This document shows positions 41,301 through 48,993 of a stretch of DNA of 64,000 nt, piece after piece. Under the pieces are notes generated by a model. The model was not told the origin of the DNA. It did not search any database and worked only from the letters and a program-made list of their open reading frames with translations. The stretch lies in assembly GCA_039527025.1 (NCBI GenBank), contig BAAAJN010000001.1, forward strand, positions 372,001-436,000. Direction: 5' to 3'. Positions within the stretch are counted from its first letter, which is position 1, and each line of letters begins with the position of its first letter. Made by a program: the position numbers and the translations under genes. The DNA comes from Microlunatus lacustris (GTDB lineage Bacteria > Actinomycetota > Actinomycetes > Propionibacteriales > Propionibacteriaceae).

Positions 41301-42313
41301 GCACCGCCACCCGTCCGACGCCGTCGACCACCGGCGCCGCCCCCACCGCGGGGGCGGCTCCGGCCCGTCGGCGGGCGGCCGCCCCTGCGGCCCCGCACCG
41401 CAAGCTGTCGTTGCGCACCCGCCTGCGGCGGGACGCACCGCTGCTGGTCATGACGTTGCCAGCGGTCCTGCTGCTGGTCGTCTTCGCCTACGTGCCGATG
41501 CTCGGCAACATCATGGCCTTCCAGCAGTACTCGCCCTACACGGGCTTCTTCGCCAGCCCGTTCGTCGGCATCAGCAACTTCGCCCGGGTCTTCACCAACC
41601 CCTTGTTCCTCAACGCGGTGGGGAACACGCTGGTGATCACGGCGTTCCAGCTGGTCTTCTTCTTCCCCGTCCCCATCGTGCTGGCCCTGCTGCTGAACAG
41701 CGTGCTGTCGCCCAAGCTGCGGGTGTTCGTGCAGTCGGTCGTCTACCTGCCGCACTTCTTCTCGTGGGTGCTGGTGGTGACGATCTTCCAGCAGATCTTC
41801 GGCGGCGCCGGACTGATCAGCCAGACCCTGCGCAACAACGGCTACGCCGGCTTCGACCTGATGACCAACCCCGACACGTTCCTGGTGCTCATCACCATGC
41901 AGTCGGTCTGGAAGGACGCCGGCTGGGGCATCATCATCTTCCTCGCGGCGCTGGGCACCGTCGACCCGGCCCTGCACGAGGCGGCCGCCTCGGACGGGGC
42001 GGGCCGGTGGCGCCGGATGTGGCACATCACCCTGCCCGCCCTGCGACCGGTGATCATCCTGCTGCTGATCCTGCGCCTCGGTGACTCCCTCACCGTGGGC
42101 TTCGAGCAGCTGATCCTGCAGCGCGGCGCCGTCGGTGCCGAGGTGTCGGAGGTGATCGACACCTACGTCTACTACCAGGGCGTGGTCTACGGCGACTGGA
42201 GCTTCGCGGCTGCAGCCGGCCTGATCAAGGGCGTCGTCAGCCTCGGCCTGGTGCTGGGCGCCAACAAGCTGGCCCACGTGTTCGGCGAGTCAGGAGTGTA
42301 CAAACGATCATGA
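41297..42313 (+). CDS. ABC transporter permease, LplB-like
   Basis: 338-aa inner-membrane permease with about six TM helices after a 45-residue Ala/Pro/Arg-rich cytoplasmic start. First TM LLVMTLPAVLLLVVFAYVPMLGNIMAFQQYSPYTGF, then NTLVITAFQLVFFFPVPIVLALLLNSVL and a cytoplasmic EAA loop, LHEAAASDGAGRWRRMWHITLPALRP, that docks to the ATPase. GTG at 41297 overlaps the binding-protein stop (GTGA), and its own stop overlaps the next ATG (ATGA), so the three proteins are coupled. Confidence 0.93.
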   Translation: MSTATRPTPSTTGAAPTAGAAPARRRAAAPAAPHRKLSLRTRLRRDAPLLVMTLPAVLLLVVFAYVPMLGNIMAFQQYSPYTGFFASPFVGISNFARVFTNPLFLNAVGNTLVITAFQLVFFFPVPIVLALLLNSVLSPKLRVFVQSVVYLPHFFSWVLVVTIFQQIFGGAGLISQTLRNNGYAGFDLMTNPDTFLVLITMQSVWKDAGWGIIIFLAALGTVDPALHEAAASDGAGRWRRMWHITLPALRPVIILLLILRLGDSLTVGFEQLILQRGAVGAEVSEVIDTYVYYQGVVYGDWSFAAAAGLIKGVVSLGLVLGANKLAHVFGESGVYKRS

Positions 42314-43281
42314 GCGCCCCCACCCCCACGCTCGAGGTGGCTCCGGCCACCGCCAAGCTCGCCCCGGCTCGCCGGCTGCGCCGCTCGAAGTACCGCCCCA
42401 CCTGGGAGGAGGAGCCCAGCGTCTTCGGCCTCGTCGGCAAGGGCGTCGTGCTCGTCCTGGTGGTGCTGGCCATCATCTTCCCGCTCTACACCGTGCTGCT
42501 GACCAGCTTCTCGACCCAGGCCGAGACGCTGCGCACGGGCGGTCTGGTGGTCATCCCCGGCGAGCTGACGCTGGAGGCCTACAAGCAGATCCTGACCGGC
42601 GGCGTGGTCACCCGGGCCGCGCTGGTCAGCATCGGCATCACCGCCGTCGGCACCGTCTTGTCCACCGTCGTGTCGGTGATGGCCGCCTACGGGCTGTCCC
42701 GGCCGAGCTCGCTCGGCCACCGGCCCATCCTGTTCATCTTCTTGATCACGATGTTCTTCGGAGCCGGTCTGATCCCCACCTACCTGCTGGTCAGCGGGCT
42801 CGGCCTGATCAACTCCTACTGGGCGCTGATCCTGCCCGGCGCGGTGTCGGCGTTCAACATCTTGATCCTGCGCAACTTCTTCATGGGGATCGACTCCGCG
42901 ATCACCGACGCCGCCCGGGTCGACGGGGCGGGGGAGTGGCGGATCCTGGCGCGGATCGTGCTGCCGATGTCGGGGGCCGTCGTGGCCGTCGTCGCGCTGT
43001 TCTACGGCGTCAGCTACTTCAACGCCTTCTTCAACGCGATCCTCTACATCAACGAGAACGAGAAGTGGCCGCTGCAGCTGGTGCTGCGGTCCTACGTCCT
43101 GCAGGGCGTCAACCTGCCCGGCGCGGGGGCCCAGCCCGAGACCGCGGCGTCCGGGGCGGTGGCAGGGCTGCCGATCAAGATGGCGGTGGTGGTGCTGGCG
43201 ATCATCCCGATCCTGGTGGTGTACCCGTTCGTCCAGCGGCACTTCACCAAGGGCGTCATCTTCGGCGCCATCAAGGGGTGA
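42310..43281 (+). CDS. carbohydrate ABC transporter permease, YtcP-like
   Basis: 323-aa permease with six TM helices: VVLVLVVLAIIFPLYTVLLTSF, ALVSIGITAVGTVLSTVVSVMAAYGLSRP, PILFIFLITMFFGAGLIPTYLLVSGLGLI, and the EAA loop AITDAARVDGAGEWRILARIVLPMSGA. It ends VQRHFTKGVIFGAIKG, the hallmark end of this permease group. It pairs with the LplB-like permease. No ATP-binding subunit gene follows; as in streptomycete sugar systems a shared MsiK-type ATPase elsewhere probably powers it. Confidence 0.94.
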   Translation: MSAPTPTLEVAPATAKLAPARRLRRSKYRPTWEEEPSVFGLVGKGVVLVLVVLAIIFPLYTVLLTSFSTQAETLRTGGLVVIPGELTLEAYKQILTGGVVTRAALVSIGITAVGTVLSTVVSVMAAYGLSRPSSLGHRPILFIFLITMFFGAGLIPTYLLVSGLGLINSYWALILPGAVSAFNILILRNFFMGIDSAITDAARVDGAGEWRILARIVLPMSGAVVAVVALFYGVSYFNAFFNAILYINENEKWPLQLVLRSYVLQGVNLPGAGAQPETAASGAVAGLPIKMAVVVLAIIPILVVYPFVQRHFTKGVIFGAIKG

Positions 43282-43288
43282 GGCCCGT

Positions 43289-43318
43289 GCGGGGCCGGCG
43301 CTCGGCTGCCGGCCCCGC
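43289..43318. terminator. bidirectional hairpin between the permease and lacI genes
   Basis: Perfect 11-bp stem, GCGGGGCCGGC (43289-43299) and GCCGGCCCCGC (43308-43318), with an 8-nt loop, 7 nt after the permease stop and 4 nt before the convergent lacI stop. Confidence 0.75.
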
Positions 43319-43322
43319 AGCC

Positions 43323-44324
43323 TCAGTCCAGCGGTGCGGTGCTGGCCCGCTCGACCACCTGCGGGGTGAGCAGCCGGGTCTCGGCCAGGCCGTCGTCGAG
43401 CACCCGGCTCATCGCCATGTCGACGGCCAGCCGGCCGATGGTCATGGCCGGGATGTCGATCGAGGTCAGCGGCACGGGTTGGGCCTCGGCGAGGGTGACC
43501 GGGCACAGGGCGAGCACCGAGATGTCGTCGGGCACGACCAGGCCGCGCTCCTGCAGCCGGCTCATCACCCCGGGCAGGGCCGCCTCGTTGTGCACCACCA
43601 GGGCGGTCAGGCCGGGCACCCGGTCCAGCACGGCGTCCAGCGCGTCCCGGCCGCCGGGGTGCGAGGCCTCGCTCAGCTGGATGACCGTCTCCACCCCGGC
43701 CTGCTCGGTCTCGCGCCGGTAACCCAGCAGCATCCGCTCGGCGTAGGCCGTGTGCCGGCCGAGCACCAGGGGAGTGGGTCCCACCAGGGCGATCTTGGTG
43801 TGGCCCAGCCCCAGCAGGTGGCTGACCGCGAGCCGGCCGGCCGCCTCGAAGTCCAGGTCCACACAGCTCAGGCCCCGCGGGGCGTCCGGCACGCCGATCA
43901 GCACCGACGGCTGCTTCATCTGCACCAGGAAGGGGATCCGGTGATCATCGGTCTCGATGTCCATCATCAACAAGGCGTCGACCATGGAACCCGACGAGAC
44001 GCGCTCGATGCTCGAGACGTCGTCGGTGGTGAGCAGCAGCACGTCCTGGTCGTAGGTGCGGGCGCGGGTGGCCACCCCGGCCACGAACTCCATGATCACC
44101 GACACGTTGACGTCGGCCCGCAGCGGCGCGACCAGGGCCAGCACGTTGGTGCGGCTGGAGGCCAGCGCGCGGGCGCCGGCGTGCGGGCGGTAGCCGAGGC
44201 TGACGATCGCGCTCTCCACCCGGGCGCGGGTGGCCGCGGAGATGGGTCGCTTGCCGCTCAGCACGTAGGAGACGGTGGAGGTCGAGACGCCGGCCGCCTC
44301 GGCGACGTCGCTGATCGTGGCCAT
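43323..44324 (-). CDS. LacI-family repressor of the oligosaccharide locus
   Basis: 333-aa regulator. HTH and hinge: MATISDVAEAAGVSTSTVSYVLSGKRPISAATRARVESAIVSLGYRPHAGARALASSRTNVLALV. Sensor domain parts: VDALLMMDIETDDHRIPFLVQMKQPSVLIGVPD, DFEAAGRLAVSHLLGLGHTKIALVGP, LVVHNEAALPGVMSRLQERGLVVPDDISVLAL. It is placed between the transporter and the glycosidase genes and is divergent from GH42 (32 bp apart). The two TCGAA/TTCGA palindromes at 39393 and 39563 are its probable targets. I see no copy of that palindrome in the short gap before GH42, so control there may differ. Confidence 0.93.
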   Translation of the reverse strand: MATISDVAEAAGVSTSTVSYVLSGKRPISAATRARVESAIVSLGYRPHAGARALASSRTNVLALVAPLRADVNVSVIMEFVAGVATRARTYDQDVLLLTTDDVSSIERVSSGSMVDALLMMDIETDDHRIPFLVQMKQPSVLIGVPDAPRGLSCVDLDFEAAGRLAVSHLLGLGHTKIALVGPTPLVLGRHTAYAERMLLGYRRETEQAGVETVIQLSEASHPGGRDALDAVLDRVPGLTALVVHNEAALPGVMSRLQERGLVVPDDISVLALCPVTLAEAQPVPLTSIDIPAMTIGRLAVDMAMSRVLDDGLAETRLLTPQVVERASTAPLD

Positions 44325-44356
44325 CGTGCTCCGGTCTGGGGTGGGAGGGACGGCTC

Positions 44357-46408
44357 ATGGTAGCCACGCCCGCGCCGGCCGGCGGGGCTCCACGGCCGGC
44401 CCGGCGGCCGGGGCTGGCCGAGCTGACCGCCCGGCACGGCCTGCTGGTGGGCGCCGACTACAACCCCGAGCAGTGGCCCCGGGAGACCTGGCCGGACGAC
44501 GCCCGGTTGATGCGGCAGGCGGGGCTCAACCTGGCCACCGTCGGGGTGTTCAGCTGGGCGACGGTGGAGCCGACGCCGGACGCGCGCGACTGGGCCTGGC
44601 TGGACGAGGTCGTCGACCTGCTGCACGCCGGAGGTGTCGCGGTGGACCTGGCCACGCCCACCGCGTCGCCGCCGCCGTGGCTGGGGCTGCGCTGGCCGGA
44701 GACGCTGGCCGTCGACCCGGACGGCGTGCGGATGAGCCACGGCTCGCGCAACCACTTCTGCCCGAGCTCACCGGTCTACCGGGAGCGCTCGCTGGCCCTG
44801 GTCGCCGACCTGGTGGCGCGCTACGGCGACCACCCGGGCGTGGTGATGTGGCACGTCGGCAACGAGTTCGGCCAGGTCTGCCACTGCGACCTGTGCGGGA
44901 CGGCGTTCGCCCGCTGGCTGCAGGACCGCTACGGCGACCTGGACACCCTCAACGAGGCCTGGGGGACCGCCTTCTGGAGCCAGCGGCTGGCCGGCTGGGA
45001 CGAGGTCGTCCCGCCGCGCCGGGCGCCCTACCTCGGCAACCCGACCCGCAACCTGGACTTCCGCCGGTTCGCCTCCGACACGCTGCTCACCCTCTACCGC
45101 GAGCAGCGCGACGTGATCACCGCCGCAGCCCCGGACACCCCGGTGACCACCAACTTCATGGGCTTCTTCGCGCTCGCGGACTACCGCCGCTGGGCGCCCG
45201 AGATCGACGTGGTGGCCGACGACTCCTACCCGGACCCCGACGACCCCGCCTCCCCGGCCGAGACGGCGCTGACCCACGACCTGGTGCGCAGCCTGGGCGG
45301 CGGCCGCGGCTGGATGTTGATGGAGCAGGCCTCCGGCGCGGTCAACTGGCGTGAGCACAACGTGGCCAAGTCGGGTGCCCGGATGCGCCGGGACTCCCTG
45401 CAGGGCATCGCGCACGGCGCCGACGGCTCCTGCTGGTTCCAGTGGCGCGCCTCCCGAGCCGGCAGTGAGCGGTTCCACGCCGCCCTGGTCCCGCACGCCG
45501 GGCCGGACACCGAGGCGCACCGGGCCGTCCGCGCGCACGGCGCCGAGCTGGCCCGGCTGCGCCCGGTCGCCGGAGCCGCCACGTCGGCCGCCGTCGCCCT
45601 GCTCTTCGACTGGGACAGCTGGTGGGCCGCCGAGGAGCCGGCGCTGCCGTCGGCGCGGTTGCGGCCGCTCGAGCAGCTCCGGGCCTGGCACCGCCCGCTC
45701 TGGGAGCGCGGCGTGGCCGTGGACGTCCGGGGCAGCGAGGACGACCTGTCCGGCTACCGGCTGGTGCTGGCGCCGTCGGCGTTCCTGCTGACCGACGCGG
45801 CCCGGGACCGGCTGGCGGGTTACGTCGCCGCCGGCGGCACCCTGGCGCTGGGCCCGTTCGGCGCCGTCGTCGACGCGGCCGCGCACGTCCGCACCGGACC
45901 GTTCCCCGTCGGGCTCACCGAGGTGTTCGGGGTCGCCGGCGAGGAGTGGCTGCCGCTGGCCGACGCCGACGTGGTGACCCTGACCGGCGAGGCCGCCGGC
46001 CCGACCGGGCTCTGGGCCGAGCGGCTGACCGCCGCCGGTGCCGAGGTGCTGGCGCGCTTCGCCGGCGGGCCCGTCGACGGCCGGCCCGCGGTGCTCCGGC
46101 ACGCCCACGGCACAGGGCGGGCCTGGTACGTCGGCACCGTGCCCGACCCGGGCGTGCTGGACGCGCTCACCGTCCGCTGGCTGGCCGACGCGGGGGTGAC
46201 CGGCGTGCTGGCGGACCTGTCCGACGACCCGCTCCCGCCCGGCGTCGAGGCGACCCGCCGCGGCGACCACTGGTTCCTGCTCAACCACACCGAGCACGCC
46301 GTGCGGCTGGGCCTCACGGCCCCGGTGCGCGACCTGCTGACGACGACCCACCACACGCACCACCTCGACCTCCTCGCCGGAGACGTCGTGGTCCTGGACA
46401 AGGAGTGA
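44357..46408 (+). CDS. GH42 beta-galactosidase
   Basis: 683-aa cytoplasmic enzyme. The GH42 barrel shows LLVGADYNPEQWPRETWPDDARLMRQAGLN, GVFSWATVEP, the acid/base Glu in VVMWHVGNEFGQVCHCDLC (also the Cys cluster that binds zinc), and the nucleophile Glu in GWMLMEQASGAVNW. The trimerisation domain has LLFDWDSWWAAEEPALPSARLRPLEQLRAWHRPLWERGVAVDV, and a short C-terminal beta domain follows. ATG at 44357 after GGGAGGGACGGCTC. One base separates its stop from the GH31 start. It would remove beta-linked galactose (or alpha-L-arabinose) from imported oligosaccharides. Confidence 0.95.
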   Translation: MVATPAPAGGAPRPARRPGLAELTARHGLLVGADYNPEQWPRETWPDDARLMRQAGLNLATVGVFSWATVEPTPDARDWAWLDEVVDLLHAGGVAVDLATPTASPPPWLGLRWPETLAVDPDGVRMSHGSRNHFCPSSPVYRERSLALVADLVARYGDHPGVVMWHVGNEFGQVCHCDLCGTAFARWLQDRYGDLDTLNEAWGTAFWSQRLAGWDEVVPPRRAPYLGNPTRNLDFRRFASDTLLTLYREQRDVITAAAPDTPVTTNFMGFFALADYRRWAPEIDVVADDSYPDPDDPASPAETALTHDLVRSLGGGRGWMLMEQASGAVNWREHNVAKSGARMRRDSLQGIAHGADGSCWFQWRASRAGSERFHAALVPHAGPDTEAHRAVRAHGAELARLRPVAGAATSAAVALLFDWDSWWAAEEPALPSARLRPLEQLRAWHRPLWERGVAVDVRGSEDDLSGYRLVLAPSAFLLTDAARDRLAGYVAAGGTLALGPFGAVVDAAAHVRTGPFPVGLTEVFGVAGEEWLPLADADVVTLTGEAAGPTGLWAERLTAAGAEVLARFAGGPVDGRPAVLRHAHGTGRAWYVGTVPDPGVLDALTVRWLADAGVTGVLADLSDDPLPPGVEATRRGDHWFLLNHTEHAVRLGLTAPVRDLLTTTHHTHHLDLLAGDVVVLDKE

Positions 46409-46409
46409 G

Positions 46410-48677
46410 ATGAAGTTCACCGACGGCTACTGGCAGACCCTGCCGGGCGTCACCATCCTCAAGGCGGCCGACCTCGACTCGGTGGAGGCGGCCGGCGACC
46501 GGCTGGTCGCCTACTGCCCGACGACGCGGATCCGGCACCGCGGCGACACCCTGAACAAGCCGGTGGTCACGGTCACCTTCGACGCCCCGGCCCCGGGCGT
46601 GATCGGCGTCCGGGTCGAGCACTTCCAGGGCACCCGAGCCCAGGACCCGGCCTTCCCGCTGCACCGCGGCGACGTCGCGCCGACCGTCACCGCCGACGGC
46701 CGCACCGGCTCGCTGACCTCGGGCGACCTGACCGTCACCGTGGACGCGGAGAACGGCTACCGCGCGCAGTTCAGCACCGGCGGCCGGGTGCTGACCGCGT
46801 CCCTGCCCGGCAGCGTCGGGCTGGTCCGGGACGCCGAGGGCCGGTCCTTCGTCCGCGAGCAGCTCACCCTCGGCGTCGGCGAGCACGTCTACGGCCTCGG
46901 CGAGCGGTTCGGCCCGCTGGTCAAGAACGGCCAGACGGTCGACCTCTGGAACGCCGACGGCGGGACGGCCAGCGAGCAGGCCTACAAGAACGTGCCGTTC
47001 TACCTGACCGACCGGGGCTACGGCGTCTTCGTCGCGCACCCTGAGAGGGTCGGGTTCGAGGTGGGCAGCGAGGTGGTCTCCCGGACCCAGTTCTCCGTCG
47101 AGGGCCAGGCACTGCAGTACTACGTCATCGCCGGACCCAGCCCGAAGGAGATCCTGGACCGCTACACGGCGCTGACGGGGCGGCCGGCCCGGGTGCCGGA
47201 CTGGTCCTACGGGCTGTGGCTGTCGACGTCGTTCACCACCAGCTACGACGAGGCCACGGTGATGGCGGCCATCGACGGGATGGCCGAGCGGGAGCTGCCG
47301 CTGTCGGTGTTCCACTTCGACTGCTTCTGGATGCGCCAGTTCCACTGGTGCGACTTCGTCTGGGACCCGGCGACCTTCCCCGACCCGGCCGCCATGCTGG
47401 AGCGGCTGCGGGCCAAGGGGCTGAAGATCTCGCTCTGGATCAACCCCTACATCGCCCAGCGCTCGGAGCTGTTCGCCGAGGGCCGCGACCTCGGCTACCT
47501 GGTCCGCACCACCGACGGCGACGTCTGGCAGTGGGACCTGTGGCAGGCCGGGATGGGGCTGGTCGACTTCACCAACCCCGACGCCCGGGACTGGTTCACC
47601 AGCAAGCTCAAGGTGCTGCTGGACATGGGGGTCGACGCGTTCAAGACCGACTTCGGCGAGCGGATCCCCAGCGAGGGCGTCGTCTGGCACGACGGCTCCG
47701 ACCCGGCCGGGATGCACAACTACTACGCGCAGGCCTACAACCAGTGCGTCTTCGACCTGCTGCGGGCCGAGCGGGGCGAGGGCGAGGCGGTGCTGTTCGC
47801 CCGCTCGGCCACCGCCGGCGGCCAGCAGTTCCCGGTGCACTGGGGCGGGGACTGCGAGTCGACCTTCGTCTCGATGGCGGAGTCGCTGCGCGGCGGGCTG
47901 TCGCTGGCGCTGTCCGGCTTCGGCTACTGGAGCCACGACATCGGCGGCTTCGAGGGCACTCCCGACCCGGCCGTCTTCAAGCGCTGGCTGGCCTTCGGGC
48001 TGCTGTCGTCGCACTCCCGGCTGCACGGCTCCAGCTCCTCGCGGGTGCCGTGGGCGTTCGACGACGAGGCCGTCGCGGTGACCCGCACCTTCACCCGGCT
48101 CAAGCTGTCGCTGATGCCGTACCTGGCGCAGCTGGGGGAGCAGGCGCACACGCACGGCACGCCGGTGATGCGGCCGATGCTGCTGGAGTTCCCCGACGAC
48201 CGCGGCGCGGCGGGTGTCGACACCCAGTACATGCTCGGCGACTCGCTGCTGGTGGCGCCGGTGTTCCGCTCCGACGGGGTGGCGGAGTACTACCTGCCCG
48301 CCGGCACCTGGACGCACCTGCAGACCGGCGAGACGCGGCAGGGTCCGGCCTGGCACACCGAGACCTACGGGTTCGACTCGCTGCCGCTGTTCGTGCGACC
48401 GGGTTCGGTGCTGGCCCGGGGTGCGGTGACCGACCGGCCCGACTACGACCACCTCGACGGCGTCACCCTCGAGGTGCACGGCCTGGCCGACGGCGAGAGC
48501 CGGACGGTGCGCGTCGCCCCCCGGACCGGCGCGGAGGCGGCGACCTTCACCGTCGTCCGTTCCGGGGACGAGCTGAGGGCGTCCGCCGAGGGGACGACCC
48601 AGCCCTGGCACCTGCGGGCCGGGGACGTCTCGGCGTCGGCGTCCGGGGCCGGGTCGGTGACGCTGACCCTGGGCTGA
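46410..48677 (+). CDS. yicI: GH31 alpha-xylosidase (YicI-like)
   Basis: 755-aa cytoplasmic enzyme close to E. coli YicI. N-terminal beta domain: MKFTDGYWQTLPGVTILKAADLDSVE. Active-site parts: VYGLGERFGPLVKNGQ, LSVFHFDCFWMRQFHWCDFVWDP, LKISLWINPYIAQRSELF, nucleophile Asp in DAFKTDFGERIP, and acid/base region LFARSATAGGQQFPVHWGGDCESTF. YicI-type enzymes release xylose from isoprimeverose and xyloglucan oligosaccharides. ATG at 46410 follows AAGGAG. With GH42 and GH3 it completes the set for trimming xyloglucan oligosaccharides. Confidence 0.94.
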   Translation: MKFTDGYWQTLPGVTILKAADLDSVEAAGDRLVAYCPTTRIRHRGDTLNKPVVTVTFDAPAPGVIGVRVEHFQGTRAQDPAFPLHRGDVAPTVTADGRTGSLTSGDLTVTVDAENGYRAQFSTGGRVLTASLPGSVGLVRDAEGRSFVREQLTLGVGEHVYGLGERFGPLVKNGQTVDLWNADGGTASEQAYKNVPFYLTDRGYGVFVAHPERVGFEVGSEVVSRTQFSVEGQALQYYVIAGPSPKEILDRYTALTGRPARVPDWSYGLWLSTSFTTSYDEATVMAAIDGMAERELPLSVFHFDCFWMRQFHWCDFVWDPATFPDPAAMLERLRAKGLKISLWINPYIAQRSELFAEGRDLGYLVRTTDGDVWQWDLWQAGMGLVDFTNPDARDWFTSKLKVLLDMGVDAFKTDFGERIPSEGVVWHDGSDPAGMHNYYAQAYNQCVFDLLRAERGEGEAVLFARSATAGGQQFPVHWGGDCESTFVSMAESLRGGLSLALSGFGYWSHDIGGFEGTPDPAVFKRWLAFGLLSSHSRLHGSSSSRVPWAFDDEAVAVTRTFTRLKLSLMPYLAQLGEQAHTHGTPVMRPMLLEFPDDRGAAGVDTQYMLGDSLLVAPVFRSDGVAEYYLPAGTWTHLQTGETRQGPAWHTETYGFDSLPLFVRPGSVLARGAVTDRPDYDHLDGVTLEVHGLADGESRTVRVAPRTGAEAATFTVVRSGDELRASAEGTTQPWHLRAGDVSASASGAGSVTLTLG

Positions 48678-48683
48678 GCCGGA

Positions 48684-48739
48684 GATTGCGGGAAGACGGC
48701 AGGCCGACCGGCCGCAACTGTTGAGGTCTTCCCGCAATC
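48684..48739 (+). terminator. 14-bp perfect inverted repeat after the GH31 gene
   Basis: GATTGCGGGAAGAC (48684-48697) pairs with GTCTTCCCGCAATC (48726-48739) around a 28-nt GC-rich loop, beginning 7 nt after the GH31 stop. It is the longest perfect stem I found in the window and may end the sugar operon before the ileS promoter, or be a mobile palindromic repeat. Confidence 0.55.
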
Positions 48740-48787
48740 GCCCTCCGGGGCGCGAAACGGGGTGGCCGAGCACCGCCGGACCGGGCC

Positions 48788-48793
48788 TAGAAT
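48788..48793 (+). promoter_or_regulatory. -10 box TAGAAT of the ileS leader
   Basis: TAGAAT sits 8-10 nt before the first paired bases of the T-box. A matching -35 is weak. Confidence 0.5.
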
Positions 48794-48800
48794 GAGCGGC

Positions 48801-48993
48801 ACAGGCAGTGATCCGGCCATCACCGGTGAGCCTCCGGAAGAACGGGCCGTCAGGCCTCACTAGAACCGGACGGGTGGGCCCGTCATCGCCTTCGGACCAG
48901 AGCGGTCGTCCCTCGTGGGCGGCAAGCGAGGTGGTACCGCGGCGGTGACGTCGTCCTCGTGCAGGCAGCAGCCCACGAGGAAGAGACGGACCG
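48801..48993 (+). ncRNA. T-box riboswitch, isoleucine, translational type
   Basis: Leader of ileS. The ultrashort stem I closes with AGGC (48803-48806) and GCCT (48830-48833), and holds the specifier ATC at 48811-48813 (GTGATCCGG). The T-box bulge is in AGGTGGTACCGCGG (48929-48942); TGGT at 48932-48935 can pair with the ACCA end of uncharged tRNA-Ile. A sequestering hairpin follows: TCCTCGTG (48954-48961) pairs with CACGAGGA (48974-48981), covering the ribosome binding site GAGGAAGAG. When tRNA-Ile is uncharged the antisequestrator should form and free the site. This is the known actinobacterial ileS class that acts on translation. Confidence 0.93.

Noticed and set aside
37255..41438. Very long minus frame (36546-41438) reaching across the transporter gene
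   Set aside because: Only the part from 39368 downward has GH3 motifs; upstream of that it is the antisense of the binding-protein gene and would cross the operators and promoter.
48684..48739. Inverted repeat as part of the T-box
   Set aside because: It lies upstream of the predicted ileS -10 box, so it should not be in the leader RNA.
46314..48860. 848-codon minus frame over GH31
   Set aside because: Shadow; the plus strand encodes a full YicI-like enzyme.
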